Positions 1-11,786 of a stretch of DNA of 64,000 nt are shown in pieces. The notes below the pieces were generated by a model. It was given only the letters and a program-made list of their open reading frames with translations, searched no databases and was not told the origin of the DNA. The stretch is from NCBI GenBank assembly GCA_020091685.1, contig CM034608.1, positions 1,075,967 to 1,139,966 of the forward strand. Direction: 5' to 3'. Position numbers and translations under genes: made by a program. This stretch comes from Lutjanus erythropterus (taxonomy: Eukaryota > Chordata > Actinopteri > Lutjaniformes > Lutjanidae). Numbering within the stretch: position 1 is the stretch's first letter; every line of letters starts with the position of its first letter.

Positions 1-1860
1 CTGATGTGCAGTGGAAGACAATAAATTTGTGGAGCTTTTTGTAAAGCAATGCCTGCTATGTCTGTATGGGGATGAGTGTGGATGTAGAGTTGGAGCCAGG
101 ATTGGTGGGATTGTGCCATGAAATGCTTCACAGAGACAGGTTTCATTCAAAATTTCAGGAGAACAAGAGCTTCTTTTAACTACATCTGTCTCCAAAAAAG
201 TTGTGCTGCAGGATACCTCAGGTGAGTGAAGTGACGTAAAAGTCATATGAATTCCAATATGACTGTTAACACTGAGGTCACACCAAAAAAATCAGACCTG
301 CATCTGATTTAGGACCACATAAAGTGGCACAAATCAGAATTAAAAACATGAGATTCCACGTGATTTGTGCTGTTCACACTGTCATGAAAATGCAGAGTCA
401 CATATTAGCCAAAAATTAGATCTGAGCCACTCTGGCCTGCAGCGTAAATGTAGCCTTAAGACTAGACGAGGTACTTCTTCACACTGATGCAAAAACCCTA
501 TTAAAAAATACATTCAGTCAAAAAAGAGTTCCACTCAACAACACTGTCCATGCTAGACTGTGAGCAGGTCATTATTTCTAAATAAACCCCGACAGTGTGA
601 TGCAGGAAGCAGAGGGGTCTTGAATCACCCTGAGGGGGTATCTATCACAATAATGACCTGCTCACTGTACACTATCCTGCTTAATACCTGGTTAGGTACA
701 AAAAAAATCAATAATTTGACACAAAATAACAATTTTAAAATGACTTTATAGATTTAAATGTCATCTTATTGTTCCTCCAGAGTCTGATTAGAACAACATC
801 CATAGCAACAGCCTGCTCTTCATAGCAATGGTCTGCTATAAAGAAATAAGAGACCTTAGAATGATGTAATTGACCAATCAGAATTGAGAATTTAACAAAG
901 TCATGTAATAAGCAGATGTACTAAAGGGAGAGCTATCATAGTACAAACAACATGGAAAACTCTCAGTTTAGATTGTTATTTTATAGTGACCAGCCCAAGG
1001 CACACCAGTGCAATAATCATACTACAGTCATATTGATATGAAATAGTGGGGTAAATACAGGTGTTAGCAATGATACTAATAAAGGTCCCAGCCAATTTAG
1101 TGTCGCAGAGTCTTTCCAGTGAGCACAATAGCAGCAGCTTGACTGTTTGATCTGAATGGAACAGAACCTTAATTACTACCATTTATACCACCTGTGTTTC
1201 CACTATTTCAAGTCAAAATGTCTGCTGTGAAAAAATGTCTTAAAGTATGTGTGCATTGTGTAAATCTTACCACACTGTATGGAATATTATGGGGAATATT
1301 ATGGCTTGACGCAAACTGAAGAGGGTCAGAGGACAGCTGACATCACACGGCTGTGAAACAGAAGAAGAGAACAGAAAGAATTTATATTCATGTTGCACGT
1401 TTGACTGTCGAGGTTCTGTTCAGTCACCCGGGAAGATGTAAGTTTGACTTGGACATGATAGAAAAAACATGGAGCAAGAATTTACTTAATTTACTTGTAA
1501 GACTGGGGCTAACTTTGTGTCATTAAATAAACTGGTAAAGCCACTGTCATTTCAAACCACTGCGTACTTATAATGATAGCGGAGGCGTTGTTGTAGTGTA
1601 ACATTAGCCCAGTTTGCTTTGAGGAAGACTGTGGACAAGTGTCTGCTGCGTTTCATTTCACCGGTATCGAAACACACTAACTTCAGTTAGCCCAGTTAGC
1701 TCAGCGGCTAAAAACACATTATGGTTAGACAGCTTTAGCTAGCTGGCTATATGTCCAACATTTTCATCAAAGTAAAGAACGGTTATACTGTACTGTTAGT
1801 GAAGGGCTTCGACACTGCTCTCAAACCACACAGCACCCGGTCACATCGGAAGAATGAACT
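1..1860. other. No assignable gene; weak splice-like sites
   Basis: No family-recognisable coding exon. There are donor-like sites on the plus strand near 222 (CCTCAG|GTGAGT) and 1438 (AAGAT|GTAAGT). Either could end an exon of a non-coding or unrecognised transcript, but no protein supports them. Confidence 0.3.
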
Positions 1861-1863
1861 TAC

Positions 1864-1945
1864 TTGATTTAAACGTCCCGTGTGTTGTGCCTGTATCCTT
1901 CCGCCGGCAGTGCAGCCGCCAACAACCTAAGTACATCCGGTCAGG
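1864..1945 (-). other. Possible 5' non-coding exon of a gene to the left
   Basis: A local patch of CpGs is followed, on the minus strand, by AAATCAA|GTAAGT with the donor GT at 1863-1862. It looks like an untranslated first exon of a gene reading off the left edge. No coding exon of such a gene is visible in 1-1860, so the call rests only on the donor and CpG content. Confidence 0.25.
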
Positions 1946-2166
1946 CTCCTTCAGAGTAAGAGTCAGAACCACTCACAAAGTAATGACGTAAATTATTTGT
2001 AACATTTGAATTGCCATATTTTATATTATAACTAATGTGCAGAATACGCTGTCGTACCATTGTAATAATCGTTTAATAACAATTTCTTTTAAGCACGAAA
2101 CAGAAATAGCCGTAACTTCCGGCTAAGTATTGCGCCTTCAAAATTAAAGCACAGTAAAATACCATA

Positions 2167-2832
2167 CAGTGGTGTTTCCCAAACTTTTTTGCAGGAGACC
2201 TACTTTTTTAAAAATGACAAACCATCACTACCCAGGTCACAATAAGCCTTATCAATAAATTCCGAGTTAATTTGTACATAAATTAATGTTCTTGACATTT
2301 CTGCATCACCATATATTATCTTAACACTTTATTGAGAACATATCAACCTCTCATCAGTAAAACAATGTACACATCTTAAATTCCTAGCTTAAATTTGCAG
2401 AATCTCCTCCATAGTCTTTATTTGGGACCCAAATAAAATCTCCTGTGACCCACCTGTGGGTCATGACCCAGTCTATGGGAATGACAGCTGTGGTCCAAAT
2501 TAATAAAGGACTGCAAATTTAAGATTGCAGTACACCTTTTATAAAGCATTCAAAATATGGATAGTTATACTGATGAGAGAAAAAACAAGAGCCTGTAAAT
2601 TCCTCATAAATGCATTTATTTCTCATTTATAAATATTTAACATGTGTACATGGTTTCAATAGCCTGCATAATATTACATGATGTGAAAATGGCAGTAAAA
2701 ATTGTTCATTTATGCACAAATTAACTCGATTTAACTCTAGATTTATCGGTGAGGCTTTTTGTGAATTGGGTCATGATGGTTTGTCATTTTAAAAAAGTGA
2801 GTCCCTTGAGAATAAGTTTGGGAAACGCTGCC
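2167..2832. mobile_element. Non-autonomous DNA transposon with ~80 bp inverted ends
   Basis: The left end (GTTTCCCAAACTT... AAATGACAAACCATCA) recurs as its reverse complement at the right end (2750-2832). The inside is AT-rich and non-coding. The start CAGTGGTG... and TTCCCAAAC motif are typical of hAT-derived MITEs. No clean target duplication. Related copies lie at 12532-12600 (fragment) and 32083-32866. Confidence 0.7.
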
Positions 2833-3321
2833 ATACAATATGATCTTATTTGATATTTGTTGAACATCTGCTGTAGATAATTAGAGCTAGTAATGGAAAA
2901 AGCGGGATCATGACCATCTCATTACCTTCAACATCCACCTCGGTTGTTGAGGTAATATACTTAACAACTACTGTCAATGCTACTATGTGTTGGACAGACA
3001 GAGCATAATTACAATCTTTTGGCTCCACTTTAAGTGCAACAAAATCTTATTCCTAGTATTCCTCCAAGAGAGCCTTTCCCCTCAACAGCATCAGTTCCCC
3101 TGCTTCCATGTTTGGCATGTAATATGTAATGTTGGAAATATATTATATTCATTATAGAAAACACACTTATAAACCTACTAGACACAAGATACAATGTAAA
3201 ATGATTCCCAAAACATGTGCCTTTCTTAAAGAGAAAAGAAACTTTGAAATGTTTGACATATGCATATTTATAACTCATGTTAATAGTAAAACAAATCAAA
3301 CTGCAGAGTGAAAAAACAGAC

Positions 3322-3327
3322 TTTATT
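3322..3327 (-). terminator. Candidate dcp2 polyadenylation signal
   Basis: AATAAA on the minus strand about 1.9 kb past the dcp2 stop. It is the first canonical hexamer I noticed downstream. Long dcp2 3' UTRs are usual, but nearer variant signals (ATTAAA near 3.88 kb) could be used instead. Confidence 0.35.
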
Positions 3328-3829
3328 AACATTCACATTTAAAGTCAAAACACCATAGAAGCCAAAAGGACAACAAAGAACCCCTTAACATGACAAGAAG
3401 AGATCTCACGTACAGATTTAATCATCCCACTCACGTATGATATTCCCTTGAGAAAATAGAGATTGTTAAACTGTGAGTTGACCTTTACAGAGTCCTGAAA
3501 CAGTTACTGATTCTTTCTTCTTGCTCATATTTTTAGCTCTAGTGGCCAGAAATTCCTCAACGTGTTGAGACAAAAATTTTCACAGTACGCAATGGTCCTC
3601 CATCACAGCCCACATCCCAAAGAGTCTGCAAGTTTTCATGCCAACCAAACCATAGCAGCTAACTACCGGATTATGAAGAACATGACTGAGACTTCTGGTG
3701 TGAAATCTCAACAGGAGATTAAACCTTTAAACTCTGCAGTCTGCAGGACAGAACAGCCTGCTGAGAACCAGACATACAAACATGGTATGGAAGACCATTT
3801 CCACCACTGACACAAAAAATATCCTCATT

Positions 3830-4030
3830 CTAAATTCTAATTATGAGATTAAAAAAAAGTCAAAATTATGACTTTTTAATCTCATCATTCTGACTTTAAA
3901 TCTCATAATTTCTACTTTTTATCTCATAATTCTGATTTGTATCTCATAATTCTGACTTTTTTTTTATTCTGACTTACTATGGGGGATATTTTTTCTTTCA
4001 GTGGAGGAAATGGGCTTCCATACAAGTGGG
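3830..4030. repeat. Array of 'TCTCATAATT' palindromic motifs with fish-specific flank
   Basis: Repeated units of the type ATTATGAGAT / ATCTCATAATTCTGACTTTT in both orientations, ending in TCAGTGGAGGAAATGGGCTTCCATA. The same kind of flank recurs near 15.5 kb and 36.84 kb. This looks like the subterminal region of a transposable element family. Confidence 0.6.
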
Positions 4031-5210
4031 ATGTGAGTCACTTTAAGGCAAATAACAGCAACAATGTATGGAAGTGTGTGGCTGAAAATATTAGATTTTA
4101 AATATTAGAAATGTCATTTTCTTCTTGTGTGAGCATGGTTTATGACAAAAAAATTAAAATGTTAAAATCCAGTTTTCACAAATTCACAATTACTGCCAAA
4201 ATGAGACTTCATATGAGAGCTCCGCAGAACATTAATTGTGTGTGCTCCACAGTGATAATTGAACTCAATTTGAAATTGAACTTTTTGAAGTTTACAGTTT
4301 TCAAAATAGAGGCATGCAAAAATCTTGCCATTGTGGAAATTTTCATTTTCATTAGCACTAACATCAGGATATCATTTCAATTCAAACACAAGTCTAGTTT
4401 GCACACTGTCAACCAATCAAATTCCCTTAATTATTATTATCATTATGCAGTGACAGACTGCAAATTATCAGTGAAATTTTCATCAAATTTTCCTGGCCTT
4501 ATTTATAGATTTTCAAAGATCAATTTGATTAAAGGATCTTATTTTAGATTAGCAGCCATAGACATACATAATATTCAATTACAGTCTGCATTCCTGGATA
4601 AAATCTTAAGTAATTTTGATAATAAAGCCAATAACATTATTAATACCCACCTTTCTTGGGCAAACATTTTTGGGACCCAGATGGAAGAAAGAAGGAAATG
4701 ATGAAAATTGAAATTACTGCATCTTAAAATCAAGATATATGGTAAGTTTAGCATTAATTCACTGGCCAAATTCAATAAGACATCAGAGCTGAACTCATGA
4801 CTTTTTACTGTCACCTCACTTGTTTAAAATCCATTACGCTCTCATCTTTTGCCTTTAAAGGACTAATTGTTAACCTGAGCAGTCCTCTCCTTCAGACTGA
4901 ATCGTCCAATTTAGGTATACAAAATGAAAAAGTAAAAATTAAACTTAGGATTCTGGACAGGTTGAGGACAGAGCTGTTATGTCATTTTATAAGGTCCAAA
5001 CAAAGACCAGCGACTCCAGTGAAGCCTACTTGATGTGTTCCTTGGAAACTGGGACACTCCCCTCTGTACATTTGTGTTCATGACCAGCAATGCAAGAAGT
5101 AAAAGGCCTTTTCAGTAACAGCCGTGCCGCCCTGGACTCTAAGGTAAAAAGTCTCTGAGGTCCACAGTCTGATGGTATTGCAGGATCGGCACGGTGCTTC
5201 ATCAGCTATG
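4031..5210. other. Probable dcp2 3' UTR / downstream sequence
   Basis: AT-rich, with no conserved coding potential. The open frames of up to 196 codons on the plus strand lack any recognisable domain and look like chance frames in low-GC sequence. Confidence 0.4.
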
Positions 5211-5314
5211 TCAGTAGTCAAAACACTTCATGATGGCGTCTCTGTCAAATTTGAAGTTGAGGAAAGTCTTGGAGGAGAGCAGCTGCTCACACACTCTGCT
5301 GCATGGAGCCACAT
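5211..5314 (-). CDS. dcp2: dcp2 coding exon 11 and stop codon
   Basis: Encodes [20 protein letters not shown], then [14 protein letters not shown] and TGA at 5213-5211. The FKFD-AIMK terminus is conserved to human. Acceptor CCACAG. Confidence 0.95.
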
Positions 5315-8300
5315 CTGTGGAAAAAAACAACATGCTGTTCATCAGTCTGTATCTTAGGAAGCTGTGAAACTCTGGTGAAAGGAAGATTTTTAATCCCCAT
5401 GTAGTTTGCTGGTCCCTATATTCAATTATTTTTATTTTTATTTTATTTTTTCACCCAAAAATCAAAAATACATATATTTCCCCTGGAAGAAATACACAAT
5501 AACTATGGTATAATTAGCAAAGTAAGCAGTACACGAGGGTAACATATAACATTTATGTACCTGCTAGGGTAGCTTCTATATCAGTTGACATTGTGCCTAT
5601 ATAGTGTACATACAGCAAATATGGAGTAGGACAATGTTCCTGTATAGAAATATACAATATACTATACTCGTTGGCTCTACCATATGACCACAGTATCATG
5701 TCACATGTTTGAAAAGGAAAAGAAAGAAAGAAAAGAAAGAAGCATTGTTTTTCTGTAAAGGCATGCTAATGGCACAGCAGCAGATACAGTGCTGCAGTAA
5801 AAGTATGTTAACAAGTTAGCTTAGCAGAGTGGGTGCATTCTCAGAATTGGACATAGAAACTATTAGGGCTGGTAATCATCACTCAGTACCTTTAAGGTAT
5901 CAATTGAAATAACCCAGTACCAAGCAGTGTTAAAACCTCTCCTTCTTTTAGTACCCAGATCTAGAAAAAACTCACCACCCCAAGCAATCTTCATGAAGAA
6001 AAACCTTCAAAAAACATATTGAAAGAAGTACTAAATTAGTATTGGTATTGGTACTGGTATCATAGAAAACCATACCTCGATCAAAACTGTCTTGCAGTCT
6101 TCTGGGTTGAATTCTTTTATCTTCTTTCTGTAGAAACAGAAAGAATGCTCTGTTTATAACTGCAAAAAAAATCACTATACAGAGTAGAGTCATATTAAAG
6201 TCAGCCATTTTCAAATCCTACACACAGTGGCTTTAAATCTGGTTTACGATCCACTGGCAATAATAGTTTTACTACTAAACTGGTTTTCACCTGCTGGTTG
6301 CTGAATCCATTGTCATTAGCTCCTTTCTTCACATACGGCGAGTCATGACTCTTTTTCCCGTTGCCTTTCAAATTTGTGTTCTACAGAGCAAAAAACAGAA
6401 GTTATGAGGCAACAGTGATATGGCAACTCTGTCTCAAGCTGCTGAAAGATTGTCTTACATTCTGCATCAATGACTAAAGCCCCTTAACAAATACTATACA
6501 TATACATGCAAAATATTAACCCAATGACATTTTAATAAATATTCATCAGTAATTCATCAATATTCATCAGCCATTGGTATGAAGACAAACTGAATGCATT
6601 TAAGCTGTATGGCTTTTTGTGGTACAGGACACATCCACCAGTCCTGTGGGAGCACGTGACACAACAGCTGATGTGAGCTGCTGGGTGAACACAGCTCAGC
6701 TCACTGACATATATCTCCATGAGTCAACACAGGTACACACTCACTGTATTTATCAGGTAATGACACACATGAAGTCATGTCTACAGGGGACAACTAGTGC
6801 TAGCTGCAGATTATGTATTCAGTTCTGTGAATAGTGTTGTCTGTCCACTGGTGAACCAATAATAACAGATACATTCGAGTAAACATGTGTAACTATTATG
6901 TGTAACATACAGCCTCAGTGTAAGATGCTGCTGTCACATAATGGTAACCTGTAGCAGAGTGATGCTGTCTTTTCTAACCTGGTTCAGCTCATACTGGCTC
7001 AGCTGGCCCACAGCCTTCTGCTGCTTGTGTTTCGCCCAGCCATCTCCTGGAAATGCATCAGTACCTGTGAGGCGACGAAGTTTTGACCTAACAGATGGAA
7101 GAAAAGAAACAAGTGGATATTTTCTATTGTACAATGTGGACGTCCATCTGCTGCTGGACCAGGATGTACAGCCTCAAACCTACACACCACTGTCCACCAC
7201 CACACACTTCTAATGGATCACAAATGATGAGTGACAGGGATTATGTTTATATAAGTTTATACTTTGTTTTTGAGGAAAACCCTGCACAGTTTGACGTTAA
7301 CTACTTTTCTTTTCTCCTCTTTTCCTCTCTGCATTAACTTTTTATGGCCTTTACATATTCATAATATTTTGTTTATGACCAGACCAACCTTGGCATTACT
7401 TTTAAATTATCTTTTTTATACTATCTTTTCACAGTTCATTATATTCTCTTTACAAGTAGACCTGCAACAATAAATTGATTACTTAAGTATAAATAAATTA
7501 TTAAATCAAATGCCAACTATCCTGACAATGATCAATCATTTTGAGTCATATTTTCATCAAAACTGCCCAAATTCTCAGTTTGCAGCTTCTTAAATGAGAA
7601 TATTTTCTGGTTTCTTTCCTCCTCTCTGACAGTAAACTGAGTATCTTTGGGTTGTGGACAAAACAAGACATTTGAGAATGTCACCTTGGGCTTTAGGAAA
7701 CACTGATCAACATTTTTCACCTTTTTATGACATTCTGTGGACTAAACAAGTAATCAATTAATTAAGAAAATAATGGACAGATTGTGAAACTAATCATTAG
7801 TTGCAGCACTATTTACATGATCATATTTCACCTCATATAATATTGAATATACTTTATTCATGGTTCTGAATACACTGTTTGTAATTAACATTTACACACC
7901 CAGCAGACAGAGCAACACTAACATTCATTTGCAGTTGTTGATGTTGATGAATGGAAGTCAAATATTCACTCTTTTAGCTCTGTTTTGGTCTCCACCAGCT
8001 CCTGACAAAACCACCTCTGGCTTTGTAGCTACTAAATGTTCTGTGTCTGTCTGCTGCTGAGCCAGTAGAATTGGGTAAGGACAGTAAGGACATGTCTCAG
8101 GGACAACTGAACTGTCCATTGCAACAATTCTGAAAAACATGAAAATCTATATTTTTTGTAGCGCGGTATCTCACCATCTCCCCTCACACCGTGAACCTCA
8201 GGAGGCTGACAACTTTTACTGTGCTCATGGGACATTGAGTCTCTGTTGCTCTGACACTTTGCAACAACAGGCAACAGAGAAACAGACAGCCAACACAGAA

Positions 8301-11300
8301 GTAGGATGGTAGAAAACATACTATATCTTGTATTGATTAGAAGATGTAACCAGTTTGTTGTATTCATGTTTGTCACAGCTGAACTGAATCGGTGGCCAAC
8401 CCAAAGACACTTCCAAGTTCTACTGAGGACTGATAAAGTGGTTTTACCGAGCGCTGTCTGAGGGTTTGCCTGGAGTATTGCTGTTTGTGAAGTCCTCATC
8501 GCTGTCTGTTGACTCGCCCCTCAGCCGGCTGATCCACTCTCTCAGCGGTCTGTAAAGGAGGAGCAGGAAATAATATCATCAATACCATCAATACCAGACA
8601 GACAATTACTACAGGAAACTAAATCACATTTTCAAGTCAGCACAAAAACACTGAGGCAATCAGAGTCATTCCTGTTTGTGCAGCTGTTTATAAAGGGACA
8701 ATTCACCCCAAAATCAAGAACACATATTTTCCCCCAGGCTTATACTTATCCATATATACTGTTCTGGTGTGAGTTGCAGAGTTTGGAGATATCATCCATA
8801 GAGATGTCTGCCTTCTCTCCAATTTAATAGGACTAAATGGTGCTCAGCTTGTGGTGCTCAAAGCACCAAAAAATACATCTGAAAAATTCTAAATCAGTGA
8901 CTCTTTGCAAAAACACAACCCAGTTACACAAGCTAATTCACAGACCTTGTTGTGAGCTGTTTCATGTAGGAACTATTTTCTTTCTGTTACAAAGAAAGTA
9001 GTTCTGGTAGATTCTACTGCAGAAAGAAAGTAGTTCCTACATGAAACTGCTCACAACAAGTAGTGTGGATTATCTTCAGTAACTGGTTCATGATTTTTAG
9101 ACACTGACGATGTGCTTGGAGCAACACAGGATTTGTGCCATTTAGCCCCATTACAATGGCAAGAAAGCAGACATCTCTACAGCTGATATCTCCAAAACTG
9201 AAACTCAAACCAAAACTATCCAGATGGATAAATACTACTACAGGTCAGTGGAAAAAAAATGTGCCTTTTTGATTTTGGGGTGAACTGTCCCTTTAAACAA
9301 ATGAGACCAGACCTTCAGAAATGAGATTGATATCCACCTTCTCATCTCACTGTGAGCAGGGAAAAATACTAATATTTGAATCAATAATGAAAATAATTAA
9401 TTGTACCTTTCTACACACCCACCTTATAAATGGAATAGCCATGAAAAATCTGTTGGGGGCAAGTCCAAGTTTAGACTTTGGGGTCATGTCATTCCTGTGA
9501 CATGGCAGCTTCTCTATGGGGAACCACTCAATGTTCTACAAGAAAAGAAGGACAAGATCATCACATGTTCTGTCAGCTGTAGAAAACTGGAAATTCATCA
9601 GAAGAGAAAATGAATCCCTACCCTGATCTCTTTCCTTGTTTTGGGGTTGAACTTGGTATCCTTTGACACTCCTGGGATGATGTAGAGCCGCACCAGCTGG
9701 TCAGTGATTTTCTGCTCTATGAACTTGTCTTTGCAGATGCGGTTCTTGATGTCAAAGCCCGTCTCCTCCAACACCTGGAAAACACACGGGATTCGGAACA
9801 ATGAGCTACAAGTGCATGGATTATACACAACTCTTAATGCTTTCAGATGGTCACAGTTGAACAGCAAAGAACACACGACTCACTTCACGAACTGCACAGT
9901 CATGAGGAGCTTCATCCTCATTAACTTTCCCCTTTGGAAAGCCCCAGCCTGACTTGGCAAGGTAGCCCTGAACAAGCAGCACCTGAAGAGAAAAGATGCA
10001 CTGGTTAGCTGCTGCATGTGGGCTTGTTTTTCAGTCCCTCCAGGATTTCACAGGCTTTTTTTGTGGTTGCTGCCTAACATGCCTGATTTCATGGCAGCTT
10101 TTCTAAAAAAATGTGTCATTGTAATTTCTAGTGAGTTCCAGCAAACACAGAAGTCCCCACACTACAATCACACATTTACATCTCAGTGAACCAACTATAT
10201 ATATATTTCTTTTTTGTTGTTGTTGTTTGTTTGTCATGCAACTGAAAAGAACACAAAGTTGATCATAGTTGTGTATAGTAATTTTGTGCTGGTTTTGACT
10301 TTTGCCTCTTGGTGGAATACCCAAAAGTCAACTTCTTCATTTATATTTAATGACTATTTTGTCGGAATTATTGTAATCTTGAGCCTTTTTAGGTAAAGAT
10401 AGATTTGGTTAGATAGAACACTCAGAACAAAGTGAGGTTTTATCCTCCCTGGAACAAGTTGTCTTTGATTTTCAATGAATTATACCAAAAATAATGAAAA
10501 GAATTAAAACTTCACAAGTTTTCCTACAATTTTCACTTGTTCCTGTAATTTCTTTGCAAAAATCACCTAAAAATATTGCAACGTGTATCACAATTTTTTT
10601 TAGAAAAGGTGCCATGAAATCAGGCATTTTACTGCCCCAACAATCCCCCCAAAAAACCTGTGAAATCCTGGAGAGACTGACAAATGCACACATTTAATGA
10701 TACAAAACACAGACAATGATGGTCTAAGCCCTGTAACATACATTTCATCTGAGATTAAACTTGTTTTAGGATTGACTGGTGTACAGAGTTCTTCAATCTA
10801 ATCTTATTAAACTGCAGTACCTTGTATCTCCAGTTGGACTGTAACTATCTGTACTCAGTGTTCAGAACAAGGTTGGGATCAGAAAACCCTTTTCTGACGT
10901 TGGATTAATATGTTGTTTTTTGCAATGAAATTGAGGAAGCAAGTGAAAAGGCTCAGAATTTCTGGAGCTCAAACTAAGTCAAAACAGCACAAAATGATAA
11001 AATATAAAAGTGCACAGAGCATTGATAAATGTCAATAACAATGACAAACTTTGTGTTCTTTTCAGTGACAAAAAGTTGAGTCAGTTCATTGAGATGACAC
11101 TTGCATGAGAGACTGCTCTGATTGGTCAGAAAGCCAGGGTGATTGGTCAAATTTGTGAAAAGCTGCCATGATTGGACTTAATTGCAAAGTTGAGCAGAAT
11201 TCAACCAAATTTGTGTTATTTGTTGCAATCGCAACATTGCAATTTCCTTCCTTCCTAACACTGCTGGGTGTACACCGGCCAAGGGTAAGTTATGAAATGC

Positions 11301-11754
11301 TTCTTATCAAAGTATTACTAGTAAAGAACAGTTTATGATTTAATTTTTCACCCTAATTTCAAATGGACAAGGTTTGTGATATATTTATGTTTCTTCTTCA
11401 ACAAATCTAAGAAAAATTCTAAGGGCAACAATGATTAAACAAATGACAAGGAACTGGTTAAAAGATAACTTAACTAATGATAAATGGAAGGATCTTGTGA
11501 AGGAGAGAAATGAAATGGAAAAAAATCAGCATGAGAATTAGAAATCAGGTGCAGGTCTTTGAAGAAAGATGGAAAAATGTTGGATATTTATAACAGACCA
11601 TGTTTCTAATTATGGCTGCAGTAATGACATAGACAGTATACATGTGTTTTTTGTTGTTCTTTGTCATTCACATGAATGTTTGTGTAACTATGTGTCCATA
11701 TTTGGGTACACACACTCATGAGAGTGAGCACATATAAATAGATATGTGGGTATC

Positions 11755-11786
<32 letters not shown>

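Noticed and set aside
4111..4701. 196-codon plus-strand frame as a gene
   Set aside because: AT-rich, no domain, no splice context; it overlaps the probable dcp2 3' UTR.
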